DNA from: Oikopleura dioica
Lineage: Eukaryota; Chordata; Appendicularia; Copelata; Oikopleuridae
Reading direction: 5' to 3'
NCBI GenBank assembly: GCA_907165135.1
Contig: OU015569.1
Location: 6,634,001 to 6,698,000, forward strand
DNA: 64,000 nt
Made by a program: the position numbers and the translations under genes. Of this stretch, positions 34,668 to 47,375 are shown one piece after another; position 1 is the stretch's first letter; every line of letters begins with the position of its first letter. The notes beneath the pieces are model-generated. The model was not told where the DNA came from. It did not search any database and saw only the letters and a program-made list of their open reading frames with translations.

Positions 34668-37600
34668 TTTAAATTGTGACTAAATTTAACAATAAAATGG
34701 ATTCTCCATTGGCGATTCAATCTTTTGCTATTTCGTTCTTGAGTGTTTATCAATCTTGTTAAAAGTGCCTTTTTGTGGTCCAGTCCTTATCGCAAGGTGA
34801 CAATTTTATTATGAGGACTATTTCTCAACACCCTTGCGACTTTTGTCTTGTGACTTTTCTCTTGGAAAAAAAAAACAGCTGAACAAAGTTAACAATTTTT
34901 CGATAATATAAAAAGAGATCTGTTTTGAAATGATGAAGAAAAACTTTTTTATGAGTGAAAAGGGAATTATTAATTGTTGTCTTTAAATACTACCCTCAGT
35001 CATTAATTCAATTATCTACTGATTCATTCGACAAACAAAATGAGCATATTCATAAATACGGAAAAGCGTGTGTTTTTACGAAAAGATAAGGTGGGTCAAG
35101 GTCAAGTTTAAAACTGCGCGTCAGGTGATCCGAGTGTTTCGATCTTATGACTTTCCCGTCCGCCATAAGATACTCACGAGAAATTAAGAGATCGTCGAAA
35201 TTAATATTCTCGAAATGTTTTTTCATAGTTTCAAATTAGAGAAGCGAGAAATCTCCTCAGAGAAAAGGAAAACTAAGTATTTCCCAAAACCCTTTTTATT
35301 AGAAATTAATCCGCAAGTCTCGTGCGTGTGATCAAAGTAATAATATTTTATTAGCTCTTCCTCAGCAGGAAATATTTTTATTAATAGTCAATTTTGAACA
35401 GCCCGTTCAGTATTTAAAAGAGTATTGTATATTTTTGGTGAAAAAGAAGGCAATCAACTGTTGCTAATTGAAAAGTGAAAGAAGTTGGTTTGACGGAGAC
35501 AATTATCTTTTTTTTTCGCGCTGAGGCTTGATCAGCCAAGCGCTAATTAGATGATGACGTTCATTCCCGTTTGTAATTATGAAGCAAAGACTATTCACAG
35601 AACGTATTTACGAGGCCAGTTTGACTCATCATCTTCGTCTCCACTGCACAGTCAACTCATCAACCTAGTCGCACCAAAGCGTAAAGAAAGTAGAGAAGTA
35701 AAGAAATATTTAGAGAAAGAGCTCTGAAATCAACAAAGATTCTTTTTAAATTTCGTTTAACACTTTTTGAGATTTGTTTTTCTCTCATCTCGGACGTTTA
35801 TTAAATCTCTCTTGATCTGACAGACAGAATTATAAAAAAATTGGGCAATTTCGCGAACTCGTCAAAAACAACTGTCTTTTTCGAGAAAAACAAGAAAGGA
35901 AGAAAAGCTCAATTTCGAAGATAAAAAAAAAATTCAAGTTGTCTTTTTGACGTAATCCGCGCAATTAGAAAATAAAATAGAAAGCTGAAAAGCCGCTAAA
36001 GACGACAGTTAGAGGTCTGAAAGTTGACCGAAGAGGCAATTTTTGCGAATTCGCCTCGGAAATGGCCCATTAGATGTTGACATTTGCGCGGAAAAGGGCA
36101 ATGTCGAATGTCACCCGGAGTCAGCTGGAAGGTAGGAAGCCTGTCTTCCTTTTCGTGATCGATTAACTAAAACTTTTTTTAACGTGTCAGAGATTAAATG
36201 CGAGAAGAGAAAGAAGGGGTTCGAGTGAAGAGATGACGGCTTTTTTGGAGCTCTCATTCGGAATGTAAGGTAAAGTTGAATGAAAAAAGTATTAAAGAGT
36301 AGTTTAACTCGGAAATTTATGAGCTATAGCAAGTTAAGAGTCCGTTTATTGGAAAGAGGAGAATAGGAATTGGCGCAATTTCATTTATCAATCCATTTAA
36401 TGTGGCATGTTCGAACTCGTCAATGAAAGCATCCCTTTTTTCTATCATAAAGGCGCTTTGACTCTTTTTGCATTGGGAAAATTATGATTTCTTTCGTTTA
36501 AAACAGCGTAAACAGCGAGTATGTGAAGTCAACTGAGTGGCAAATGTCGATTTTGCGCCCGAAAGACACATCAAACAGAAACCACCAACTAACTGGATCT
36601 ATTCATATGACAAAAAGCCTTTCCAAAATCACCTTTCTGCTCTTGTCATGCAATGCCGTTGTTAATTCAGTCCAGTTAGTTATAACTTCTAAGGAGTGGA
36701 GGATGTAAAATAGTTTACTAACGTCCCGTCGATTGAGTGGTTTTAATTTTCCTCTCAGGGGAGCAGCGCTTTGCAGACCGACATTGCCGTCATATTTTCT
36801 TATTTTGGACCAAAAAAAAAGAGAAATTTTAGATTGAGAGTATTCAGATTAAATCACCTTCTGAGAATGAGTTTTTAGACCTTGAGACTAGGGATTTATT
36901 GTTTTTGCTCAGTTGATGGCTCATTGATATTTCAGCATTAATTATTCAACCCCGCGTTATTTCTAAAGCCAACTTAGCTCAAGCTCAAGATGTTAATTAT
37001 TGATCTCATTTGAACACTTTCGAACGGTGCAATTTTCATTCAGGAATTTGGAACTAGAATTATTAGCGCCTCAACAAATTATTATCGCTGTTCAATTGAT
37101 GATAAAACCCAAATCTTGACGCTTGAAAATATCGCTCTCGGGGCGCACGTCAGAACGTTTTTGACATTTACAGCTCTCCAACATTTGAAGCGAGCTTTGA
37201 TTATTTCATCAAAAGGCTTCCTTATGAAAAAAAATCGATCCCGTACTTGCTGAGAGAGGACGCATGTTTTTTTCCCAGAGCTACAGTAACGATTTGGGAA
37301 AGAGGCTCCCCGTTGACAAATCCGATTTTCAGTTCCGGGTGCCTGTTTTCACTTATCAATATTCAAGAAACGCTCGATTTCAAGCATTCATTTAGTGGCT
37401 TGTAGAAAAGTCCAGGTCGAAGTGAGCGCTTAGATTGGCCTGTAATTGTTGAATAATAGAGTCAATCTATGCCTTTACTGGCTTGTTGAGTTTCCCTCTT
37501 TTTTCATCCCTTTTTACAGTCCAAAATTTAGCCGGCTTGATTACGGAAAGCGCATTCGGAAGTAAGAATGGAGAAAATTAACAGTTGGACCTTTAGTAAT

Positions 37601-39728
37601 TTGAAATTTAGAGGTGACCTTTTCAGGAGCTTGTCTGTTCATCCTCTTTTGGCGGACTTTGGGCAGCAGCGAAATACGCTCGCTGGCGACGGCTGGCGGT
37701 TGAGAGCTCCTCCGTTTTGGGATTTCGCTGCGTTTCGGGGAACACTTGAGTCCTCTTTGAAATGATACCGCCCGGGGCCCAATCCCTGAACGGTGTCTCA
37801 GCTCGGGAGCGATTTGCTCCAACGAGCTACCACCCGAAAACACAGAAAAAACGGACTACTCCAACAGACAGAGAGTGACCCTTCCTCCCACCACCAGCTA
37901 CTAGAGAAGCACATTTCCCCCTCACGTGATTCTGCTACAGACAGGACTCACCTTTCCAGCTCCATTCATTTTTATCGCTAGAAAACAAATCACAGCCCAT
38001 TACCAACTTAACAATATTTTCACCTAAGGGCAAAAATACGAGTGTCAATTTCCTTAATTATTGCCTTAAAAGATGAGTTTAATTTTAAGATATTTTTTCT
38101 TTTCGAGGAGGCGACAGCGGGTTAAAAGGATGAAGCAGAAAGAGAGGTAATTCGGTGTGAAATCGCCGCCACTGCGAAATTCGCAGCTAGCCTCCAGTGA
38201 ACATCCGAATTTCACCCTTCCTTCATCGAAGAAAAAAAAATCGCAACACCCTTAACTGACACGCATTCTTATGAACGTCTTGGCTAGTGGTTATAAAATC
38301 ACGATAAAGAGAGAGAGAGAGAGGGGCCTTGAAAATGATCAGAAGCGTCGACTCCACTACTGTAGTACTGCAAGTTTTGCTGTCTTTTTGTTCGGTCACC
38401 TCAGTTCCCTGACTGCATTTTCGGCTTGATTAATAGGGCCTCGCAGTTTTAAATTAAAAGAAGACTTATTTTGTCTTTTATTTTTCGGCCAATATGGCAT
38501 TAAAGGCGGGACCGAACCGACTGATGGCCTTTTCGGGCTTATTAGCTTGCTCGATTTTTTTAACCGAATGAGACGCCGAAGCCGCTCGATAAAGACGATC
38601 GATATTTCATATCCTCCTCAAATCTCGCCACACGCGATTTGATTTCGCGAAAATCTATATCAACTCACTCAAAGAAAAGAGGGAGAGAGAAAAGGGGAGA
38701 TGCGCATCGCTAGAGATTAAAATTGCCCTTCCATAAATACACACATCGAAACGTAAGAGAATTTCACGAAAGATTATTGTAGATAATAGAAGCGACTAAA
38801 AATAAAAAAGAGGCTCGCAAGAGAAAATCTAAACAGCTTACGTTTCAATAATTTTTCTTCATGTTCATAGTATCGGCAGCTAATGACAAAATAAACTAAG
38901 AACTATCTTTGGGAATTTACGGTTAAAATGGGTTGATATTTCTTTGCACCCAACTTCTTAGTTTATTTTCACCACAAAACCTCAATTTACACAAGAAATT
39001 TTTAACAAAAATTTTCATCAAAGCGTTGAACTTTTAGATAACGCTGAAACAGTAAGAGGACCTCTACAGTTTCGACAAGAGAACAGTTAATTGGAAAATC
39101 GGGCCTGTGATGTTATTTTTTTGTCAGTCGATTTCATCATTCTGTTCCTCATTTTAAATTTATGAAATACTAACTCCGTTCTACAAGTCTACTTTTCAAA
39201 GGCATATTGTGTTTCTCGATGTTCGATTAGAAGATAACAAAAAAAGCGGGCCGTCTACCCCAGAACATTATAAATTAAACTGGGCTTTAGAATAATTGAT
39301 GATATGGAGCTCAAGTCAATTTGAGCTCCTTTCAATTGTGGACTAAGCCGAGAACTGTTTAGCTAGACTTTTTTCGTAGATAATACAAAGTCCTTCTCAT
39401 TTTTGCCTAACCGAAAAAAAAGAGAAAGCGACTTTTGCTTCTTCAAACGGCAGAACCTTTTTGCTGTTATTGAATGGCGATAACGTGAAAAATCACTAAC
39501 TACATTATCTTCTATTAAAATAATCGAAAATCACTCGCAAAAACACGTGGAGCATAATGTTTTTCCTCCCTTGTCTGACTTGGCAACGATCTATCTCTCT
39601 ATTTTTCTTCAATTTTATGACATGATGCTTTTGCATGCGAGTACTTTGATTAAAAAATAACCTTTTCGCCTTTTAGAAATCGGTGCGTTTCGTAAAAAAA
39701 TTGAAGAATTTCGCTCGTTTACAAGCAG
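34668..39728. other. Five-kilobase stretch without recognisable genes
   Basis: Open frames are short and none shows family resemblance or consistent splice structure. The sequence is AT-rich with A- and T-homopolymer runs, a GA tract near 38,311 and a more GC-balanced island around 37,540-37,980, where overlapping frames occur on both strands. In such a compact genome, so much non-coding sequence is unusual. It could hold cis-regulatory elements for the gene at 39,729 or non-coding RNA genes that I cannot identify by eye. Confidence 0.5.
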
Positions 39729-40869
39729 ATGGCTAGTTGGCAGAAACCTAAGAATCCATCGACGACAGTGCCCGTACAGTCCCTCTGGCGTCAGAAGTCC
39801 TTCGCAAATGCTATTAGAGGAGAGAACTCGAGCACTGCGAGCACGGCGCCGAGCAGTACGCAGCACGCAGATGTAGCGCAGCTCTTATCGGCAAATGCTG
39901 TGCCCGTTTCGCGCCTCAGTCCAACGAGTAGACGAGTGAGCCCCGAGCAAAACTCCGTCTCATCTGGCTTAAACCTCCTCAACGTTCAGCCTTCGTTTAA
40001 TCATGTAGGAGCTTATTTTATTGAAATCGCTTTTCAACGACTCTTGTAGCTAGAAACTCTACAGCAGCGACTCGCGGAAACGCAAAGAAATCTCAGGGAG
40101 ATAGATGGCGCTATTCACAAACTGGACAGTATGCTTCACGAAGATCGACCCAAACTGGTAAGATTTTCTTAATGAAATCAAGGAAGACTCAAGGACGGTC
40201 ATTTTCTTCGGCCCTTGAAATTATTCTTCAGGAACTTGAGTCGCTAGAAAAGACAAGAGCAGTTTCGTCGGAACAAGCGGAAACACTGCGAAAAGCAGCT
40301 CTTTCGTTGGAACGCGAAGTACGCCGCTCGCAGCACTTGAAGGAATTGACGGAAGAAATCAACGACGACTCAGACGACCTTTTCAACTTGATTGAGTTGG
40401 AGCGCGTGAAGAATGCAGAGGAGTACGAGCAGCAGCTTCGCCAGGAGCAGAACAACTCTCCCTCGACATCGTCAACTTCGTCGAGCTCCGAAAATGATTC
40501 CGATCGACCAAGCAACACCACGCCCGAGCCGAGCAGAACGCCTACTATGTTTAACGTGAACGCAAGCGAGTTCAAGGTAGATTGCTCGATGGCGAGAAAA
40601 GCACTAAATAAATAATTTCAGCCGTCAACCAAAAGTCCGAAAACGTCGGAGCCTTCAAGTCATGTTAACTTCCAACAACTCGACCCTTCTACGCAAAAAG
40701 TGACTTACCACCAGCCTGGCTTCACGTTGTTTTACCCCATTCGACCCCCAATGTCAAATAATGTGGTAATGCTTCCACAACTGTATATTCCTCAATAGAA
40801 AAACACGTGTAGGTTTGTGTGCCCGAAGAGGCGTCGACGATTGGACAGATCGTCGGACCTGGCATCTGA
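39729..40869 (+). CDS. Coiled-coil protein, unknown (309 aa)
   Basis: Exons 39729-40004, 40050-40157, 40232-40576, 40622-40765 and 40813-40869 sum to 930 nt with all junctions in phase 0. The N-terminus is Ser/Thr-rich and disordered. Exons 2-3 form a coiled coil (LETLQQRLAETQRNLREID, ERVKNAEEYEQQLRQEQ), followed by a long Ser/Thr/Pro tract. The last exons carry a hydrophobic, Pro-containing segment (YHQPGFTLFYPIRPPM) that looks like a conserved motif. The ATG follows TTTACAAGCAG, a possible splice acceptor. It sits next to the large gene-poor region. I do not recognise the family; a cytoplasmic adaptor is a plausible guess. Confidence 0.65.
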
Positions 40870-41806
40870 GTTCTTGTTAAATAACTGTACATCATATTAC
40901 TTGATAATATATTACAATTTAACGCTTTTCTGACTGCTAATATATTATTAAATAATATAACTTAAATATGTTAATAAGGCTCTCCTTGCCTTGTCTCATT
41001 TTCTGCTTGATCTTCTCGCGCCCAGCGCTCGACCTTCCTTGTACTGCCCCTCAAACCAAATTGCGTGTCCATCAACTCTATATTAATATAACCTTGTATT
41101 AATCAATTAACGTTCATCAAGCATTTTATGATCGTTTATTGATTAACCTTTGGTGATGTTTCTATTTTTGATATTTTGCTCCTCCCCGACGCCCGCGCAC
41201 TGCACAAATGAACATATAAAACGAGCGCGTTGGCGCCGTCTGGCTCTGGTGGCTCTGTTGGTTTTGCTCTGAGGTGTCCGGATCTGGGCACACGACTGGC
41301 AGCGCCACCAGATCCTGCAACCAATGAGTCGTCTCGATAGACGCAGCTTGCGAAAAATAACGATTTGGTCGGACACGCAACAACAAAAATACCACCATCG
41401 CTCTTTACTCCCAACTGTCCCCACTTTTGAACAAATGTAGTTAATCTTGGTGTTGAAAAAAACTAATCGGTGATTTTTATAAACTGCGAACAAAGCAACC
41501 ACAGCCTTGTTAAAATAAACACACGTGGATATGAATGTTAAAATTCATTTTGTTTTCCTTTCCGTATTCTATGCAACTGGAAATGAGAAGATTTTTTTTT
41601 TTCGAAAAGTTACCTTTTTCGAACGATACAAATGGAGTTCTGATAAGCTGAAAATTCGTCTGGCAAGCAATTATCTCGATTGAGAAGCATTGATTTAGAA
41701 AAGACGCATTTTTGGATAGTCCGAAAAATCCTCTCAAAATTGAGTGAGTCCTTGAGTGTCCTGCGCCACGTTTTTTCTTGAGTATGTTTTTTCAAATGCG
41801 CGCAGC
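40870..41806. other. Intergenic, no supported gene
   Basis: AT-rich sequence with repeated AATATATTA motifs near 40,905-40,960, then a GC-richer patch (41,160-41,400) with overlapping minus-strand frames rich in Arg and Cys that lack start context, splice sites or family resemblance. Confidence 0.35.
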
Positions 41807-42024
41807 TTAGTAGGCTTCAAGCCGGTAAACAGCGAAGATCTGCGAAAAAAATAATGTCACTAGAACTGATGTACTTAATAGCCAAACTACAAATATAGAA
41901 TCCGGATGACACGACGTCTGAAATAGAAATATTCTCGTAGTACCTTTATTTTTAGCAAAAACGTTGAAGGACGATTTACAAATCGACAAGAGCGTTTTAA
42001 ATAACCACTCGGAAAGAATATCAT
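41807..42024 (-). CDS. Possible small single-pass membrane protein
   Basis: Directly behind the trypsin-CUB gene (stop at 42055), an ATG at 42024 opens a frame MIFFPSGYLKRSCRF that can join, through a very short GT-AG gap (about 26 nt), to HPDSIFVVWLLSTSVLVTLFF, a good membrane segment, ending YRLEAY. Without the gap, another frame runs through the same membrane segment. The 30-nt gap to the upstream gene would fit an operon, but no acceptor is visible in it. Confidence 0.3.
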
Positions 42025-42054
42025 ATTTTGTGTTATGATTTCATTATTCGTAGA

Positions 42055-43932
42055 TTAGTTTTCTTGAGCTTGCGATTTTTTCGTAAGCGATTTTGGCTTA
42101 CGGGCATCTTTCAGGGATCTTGATGAAACGATGTCACAGTTGTTGTCTAAAAATGAACAATAAAGCCGTCAAATGCTAAACTTACCATAGTCTCCTAATA
42201 TGACAGACATTTTCAGTCCATTGTAATTAGAAATCGCATAATCAGATGTAAATCTTAGCTGGACACTATCTTGGTCGATGCTGATCAGTTTGCTGTACAA
42301 GGATGACTGTGCGTTTGAATCGATGTAAAGGAAATCGTATCCAGGCTCCAAATCAAGAAATTCTTAATTGGGATCTATTTACGTCTGGTGCATATGACAG
42401 TCAACCAGAAATTTTCCGCATCAAGGCATTTTAAATCCCGATTCCTATGTACAGATTTATCGCTTTTGTCGAAGAAATCCTGTTTATAGTCAGCGTGCAG
42501 TTATTGTCCTCTCCGTAATCTTGAGGAATCCTGAATAATAAATATATAATCGTCCGAGTTTAAAAACTTACGTGATTCCATATTGCTGTCCCTCATGAAT
42601 CCCAGCAGAAGTTATGTCGCAGAAGTTGGACTCGTTATCTATGGAAAAATGCTACGAGTATACTACATAATAGTCTATATTAAATATAGTCTTTATTGTG
42701 AATGCACCTGGATTATAATTGATGGCGGCGAAGCACGGCGGAGTTGCAGAGAAAAAACTCATTGCCCAAGTTTTAACAAACTAAAATTTCGCTTGACGAA
42801 AAAGTGATCAATTATTTATGAAGAAAAATTTTATCCCAAACGAAACATCTGCATATACGCCTGGCGCTCCTTCATCAGCACAGCCGAAGCCCCATGAAAC
42901 CACGCCCGACAAGAATGGTACTCCATTTTGAGAACAAATAACTGGCCCGCCGGAATCTCCCTATAGCAATTGGATCACAAAAAAAGTAGATCTAAAATTC
43001 AGTTGGTATTTGTGAGCCCAGCCTGGCAAGAGTCTTTTCCTCCATCTGTTTGTCCGTCCTCGTCACCGTCAAGCCGTCCTGCGCAGAACATAGATTCATC
43101 TAAGTCGTTTCCGGTCAAAACACTATTTTGGATGCAGTAGTCTTTTGACATAAGCGTGATATCGACTTCTTGGAGAATATCAGGCGTAGATCCGCCAGAA
43201 GAAAGGGTACCCCAGCCGGCTACGTTGCATTGTTTCTCGTGTCCAAAATAACCATCTGGTAGACAAGCAGGTTCGAAGACGGCCCCAGGACTTGCACTTT
43301 GTATCAGATTTGGTACAAAGAGAATGCAGTAGTCGTGCGACACCGTGTTTTCATTGTATTGAGGATGCATTTCATAATGCAAAATTGGCACTGTGAAATA
43401 ATCGTTTCCGTTTTCGTCGTGTTTGCCAATGTAAGCTTCGCTGAAATAACCACAACAGTGAGCGGCTTTAATAATGCTCAATCATTGTATACAATAGGTT
43501 TTATGTATATGTTTTATAGCATTTCCTGTCATTATTATATCGTTACTACCATCAGTCTTCTTAGTCAATATTGTAGCACCACAAACTCCAAGATGCGCTA
43601 TCCATGGCCAACTTCCTTGAACAGCATCTTGACCTCCAACAATTCGTGATGAGTAGATCGACGGCGGGTTAAATGGATCGGCGCAAATTAAACCGGTTTC
43701 AATGGGTACAACAGGAGGTAAAGTAGTAGTCCCGCCAGGCTCAGTGCTGGTAGCGCTTTCGCCAAATATGCCAATGTCGATTGCTTGCGTGGCTATTAGG
43801 TAGCTAACCAGCCCTTTTTTGAGAATTCAAAATTTATCTTTGAAGGAACTTTCTTTTCATTATGAAAACTTTTCCTATAAGGACAAGAAGCAGCACAATT
43901 ATAGTTCCTAATACAGCGTTCAGGGAACTCAT
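42055..43932 (-). CDS. Trypsin-like serine protease with C-terminal CUB domain, probably membrane anchored
   Basis: The N-terminal exon encodes a hydrophobic anchor ([16 protein letters not shown] followed by KRKF), then a Thr/Pro linker and the activation site [11 protein letters not shown]. Catalytic residues are present: His in AAHCC (assembled across an intron), Asp in SHDYCILFV, and Ser in GDSGGPV. The residue at the trypsin 189 position is Asp (KDSCQ before GDSGG), predicting cleavage after Lys/Arg. After the protease domain, exons encode a CUB domain ([16 protein letters not shown], then [13 protein letters not shown] and [14 protein letters not shown]) and a Lys-rich tail ending at 42055. 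The intron between KDSCQ and GDSGGP has a GC donor. The junction between the anchor and the linker is uncertain, so the membrane orientation (type II) is inference. Confidence 0.85.
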
Positions 43933-44257
43933 TCTCTCGAAGAACTGAGTAATATCACCTTTTTTAATCTATACGAAAAAGTATTCTAGAGATTACACAT
44001 CTTGACGCTTGACGGAGATACATCACCACCTTGATCATTTTATATACCAATTTTCGAAAATACAATGCTCGACGGATATTGGATTGTCCATAAAAGATAT
44101 TTTATGTTTGACAAGCTCTCAGCTTCCTAGGCGAGGAGATATTTTTTCACGAATAATTTTATTATAAAAGTTGAATGTTTAATCTTTTTACATGAATAAC
44201 AGATTAAACAGTTTTGAACTGAATGAGATCAAATTAAAAAGGATTGTGGAAGAAGAT

Positions 44258-44500
44258 TTATCCAAAGATAGGAAATTGTTCTGCGTTGTCGTCAACATCT
44301 AATGGCTTGGTCCACTGATTGAAGCCGAACGGGTCCTGGAATCGCGGCGGCTGCACACCGTCTTCTGCTCTATCTGGTCGTTTGTACATATCAGCCCAAG
44401 AATCTAGACCGGAGCTCATACTTCTCGTTGCTGATTTCAAACTGGAAATATAGGGAAACGCTTCCGAAAAACTAACAAAAAATACTAGTGCGATTTTCAT
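44258..44500 (-). CDS. Small secreted protein (80 aa)
   Basis: A single-exon frame starts MKIALVFFVSFSEAFPYISS, a good signal peptide, and continues as a Pro/Asp-rich peptide (DRAEDGVQPPRFQDPFGF) without Cys. A TATA-like TTTATATACC as read on the minus strand lies about 65 nt upstream of the ATG (44,560-44,575). It could be a secreted structural or signalling peptide precursor; there are no clear dibasic pairs. Confidence 0.6.
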   Translation of the reverse strand: MKIALVFFVSFSEAFPYISSLKSATRSMSSGLDSWADMYKRPDRAEDGVQPPRFQDPFGFNQWTKPLDVDDNAEQFPIFG

Positions 44501-45462
44501 TTTTTCCTTTCAATTTGGATTTGGATTGAAACTACCGGCAAATCGACGAGAAAAAGCCGGTATATAAAGAAGTTGAAAAATAGTTTATATAAACAGCCTT
44601 CGGCATAAATAAACGAGAAATGGAATGAGGCAGATTTAGATGTCATCTTTGTGCAACATTATAGTCCATAATTTATAAATCTGGGCTACTGACGCAAATT
44701 TCTCGACTTTTAAATGATCTATTTCGAAGTTAAAATACTTCTGTGAAAGTCGATGCTTCGCCATGATTTGTCATAACTTAGATATCTAATTTTTGCATTG
44801 AAGAACAACCAGAAGAGTGATTATATTTGTATGCTTCGAAACAAAATATGAATTTAGAAACGATTAGTTCTTCGTTTTCCAATATTTGTCACATTAAACG
44901 GCTTCTAATTATAGTTTTTGGTGCCTTCATTTTTAAGCTGAGTACAAAAAAAAAAGAAGATAAAGCAAATGACCTTGATAGATAATAAATTTAAGCTAAA
45001 TGAAAATGATAATCTGCTCAGATTCGATTCATTGCGTAACTCATTCCATCGCTTCGAGAATAGAGAGCAACGCTCTTGAACTTTTGATTGCTCCGAAAAT
45101 TTGAAGCGTTGGAACTCAACGCATGCATCTCGCGCATGATGGAGGATGAAAGATTATTTACAACACGGCAAAGTCTAAAATTCCCAAGTATTTCATCACT
45201 TTCTCAATGCAATTTCAGTCAGTCTATTTTCTTAATTCTGAAATTGTGAAATCATCAAGGATCACTTTTTTGAAAGCAACGGGTTTACGATTCTTTATTT
45301 ACATTTTCGAATGTTTTATAAGCTCGCAAAAGGTTTGAAGACTGAAACGAATTTTTATGCAGAGAATAGCTTTTTTAATTTATCTCGCACGCGCACTTGT
45401 TCGCCGTCGACAGACTCTGATTTTAGGTTGGCGAGTGTTCTTCTGGGTAAGAATTGCTTAGA
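44501..45462. other. No recognisable gene
   Basis: Upstream of the small secreted gene and downstream of the 140-aa gene. AT-rich with scattered short frames; nothing I can support. Confidence 0.4.
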
Positions 45463-46032
45463 TCAATAGATCTGCCAACCGGAGCCTTGTCTAAAGACAT
45501 CTCTGATGTTTTCAACAACCGCTGTCGAGCGTCTTCTTTTTTGTGGCTTTTCTTGGACCAAGTGATCACTGCCGGAATCGGGAGAAGAGCCTGTCCGCGA
45601 ATTCTCTACAAGCTCTTCAAATCATAAAGAAAGACAAAAGACGAACCTATACCATCTTCGGACTTGGAACTCTGCAATTCTGGAATGCGTCCCGTCGCGA
45701 CCATCCAGTCGTAATATTCGGGCTCGCATAGGTACTGAACATATCATATGTGAATTCAATAATTTTTGCCAATGTCTGCTCGACCCAGTAGAACTGGCTG
45801 TCCTGTTATCGGATTATTGATATTCAATTTCATTCCCCGCCCTCGTCATTTATTTAACCGTTTCGTAGAGCACTGTTTTCTTTAATTTTTGGTGCTTTAG
45901 CGAAAACGTCCATTCTCGATGATTGAAATAAAACTGTTTAGGCACCTGAATGTCTTCGGCGGTGAGCCTTATCGTCGAGGGATTACTCCTTCGTGAATTT
46001 GCTTTTTGATTCTCTTGTTTTTCGTCGTCCAT
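45463..46032 (-). CDS. Unknown protein (about 140 aa)
   Basis: Three exons: 46032 to about 45859, one starting at TACCTATGCGAG (about 45732), and one ending at the stop 45463. The frame stays open: MDDEKQENQKANSRR, then IRLTAEDIQVPKQFYFNHRE, YLCEPEYYDWMVATGRIPEL, and a basic C-terminal segment KPQKRRRSTAVVENI. No signal peptide. The central Tyr/Trp-rich segment looks like a folded motif and the KRRR stretch could be a nuclear signal. Family not recognised. Confidence 0.6.
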
Positions 46033-46600
46033 TTTTGAAATTTAGATTTCTTGTTGCTATGGGTTCTTTTTTATTCTCTTCTATTCAAACATATTAAATA
46101 ACAAAGAATGCTCTAGTTATTATCTTTTCAAAGTTCACTCGCTGTTTTAAGAAACTTGCGCATCAAAAAGTAAAAACCGCCTCTCGCTCACAATCGTATT
46201 CGAAATGAACTTTCCTCTTCTTGATCAATGATCAATACCAAAAGGCCCGTTCTCCTCCAAAATACCACCAAGGATTGATTAGTAGGCTATCAGCTAATTA
46301 TTCTTTTATTTTCACGCGCAAATAATTATTCTTCTTCTCCTTCTTCTGCGGCCTCCTTCTCTCGCTCTCTCTTGCACAGTAACTCAATATTGCTCCTTCT
46401 CGTTTCTTTTTAATATTTCTTCGATTTTCGTTTTTTTTTCTTTTTCTTTCGTTCTGAAAAATGTAATAGAAATAGTGGAAGTAGGCCGATGGATGGGAGA
46501 TTATTAAAGGGTGCACGTGCAATTTCTGCAGCCACCTATTACCCAATATGCATATTACATGAAAGCACATATGTTTTGCCACAGTAAAAAAGAAATGCAT
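46033..46600. other. No recognisable gene
   Basis: Upstream region of the preceding minus-strand gene. AT-rich and CT-rich tracts only. Confidence 0.35.
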
Positions 46601-46608
46601 TCTTCAAA

Positions 46609-47152
46609 GGTGATACGGCCTAATTCTTCGGATAGGAGGCCGAATGATTGATGCGTGTAAGAACACTGATTCTTCGGCAAAAAACCGAAGAATAAGTGAT
46701 AGAAGATGCACTGATTCTTCGGCTAAGGTGAATTTATTCACAGATTCCTGTGCCCCTTACCACGGGGCTTCGCCCCTTAGGTCCTAAAATGCCGGGGTCT
46801 AGTCTAGGGTTACTTAGGGTTACCTTCAGTAACCCTAACTAACCCTAGCCTATCCCCCTCGGGTGAGTTTTTTCTGTCATTTTGCCCAGTGCCCCCTAAC
46901 ACTAGCCTCAAATTATAGAAAATACTTATTGCCAAATTGAGTTTATTCTCTAGAAAATGTCTTTTTCTTAAGTTATGAGTCATAAGTTACAATCAAAGAG
47001 TTTTGATAATGAATTCTAGAAAATTTGCCGAAGAATCACTGTCAATAATATCAATAATCCTTCGGTTCAAGGCAATTCTTAATTTGCCGAAGAATCAGTG
47101 TTATTGAAAGCATCAATTCTTCGGTCTTGCCGAAGAATTAGCCCATACCACG
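46609..47152. mobile_element. Foldback inverted-repeat element with 8-bp target duplication
   Basis: TCTTCAAA at 46601-46608 is repeated exactly at 47153-47160. Between them, the two ends are imperfect inverted copies for about 100 bp: left starts GGTGATACGGCCTAATTC and right, inverted, CGTGGTATGGGCTAATTC; both continue with repeated GATTCTTCGGCAA and CCGAAGAAT blocks and ATGATTGATGC/AATTGATGC. The 544-bp element has no coding frame. The core contains a GC-rich hairpin (GGGGCTTCGCCCC) and a telomere-like inverted repeat of GGGTTAC/TTAGGG units near 46,803-46,850. An 8-bp duplication suggests a hAT-type transposase, but the termini differ from the CAGGG element. Confidence 0.75.
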
Positions 47153-47375
47153 TCTTCAAACACACATAAAAACATTCAAACAAAAGCTATTTGTGGCAAA
47201 TAATTGTTCATAATTCAATAGTTAATTTTATAACATTCTTCTTGAAAAAATTTCACTAAAATTAAGTAAAATATATTTAATGAGGAATTTCTAAAGAAGA
47301 ATTTATATTTGCGTAGTCTTAAAAATGGATAACATCTAAATCATCGAAAACTGAAGGGCTCAAAGTTAGACATGC

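Noticed and set aside
37541-37981. Overlapping frames of 60-100 codons on both strands
   Set aside because: Simultaneous open frames on both strands with basic, low-information products and no splice signals.
41143-41502. Overlapping minus-strand frames rich in Arg and Cys
   Set aside because: No start context, splice sites or family resemblance; the frames overlap each other, as expected by chance in a GC-richer patch.
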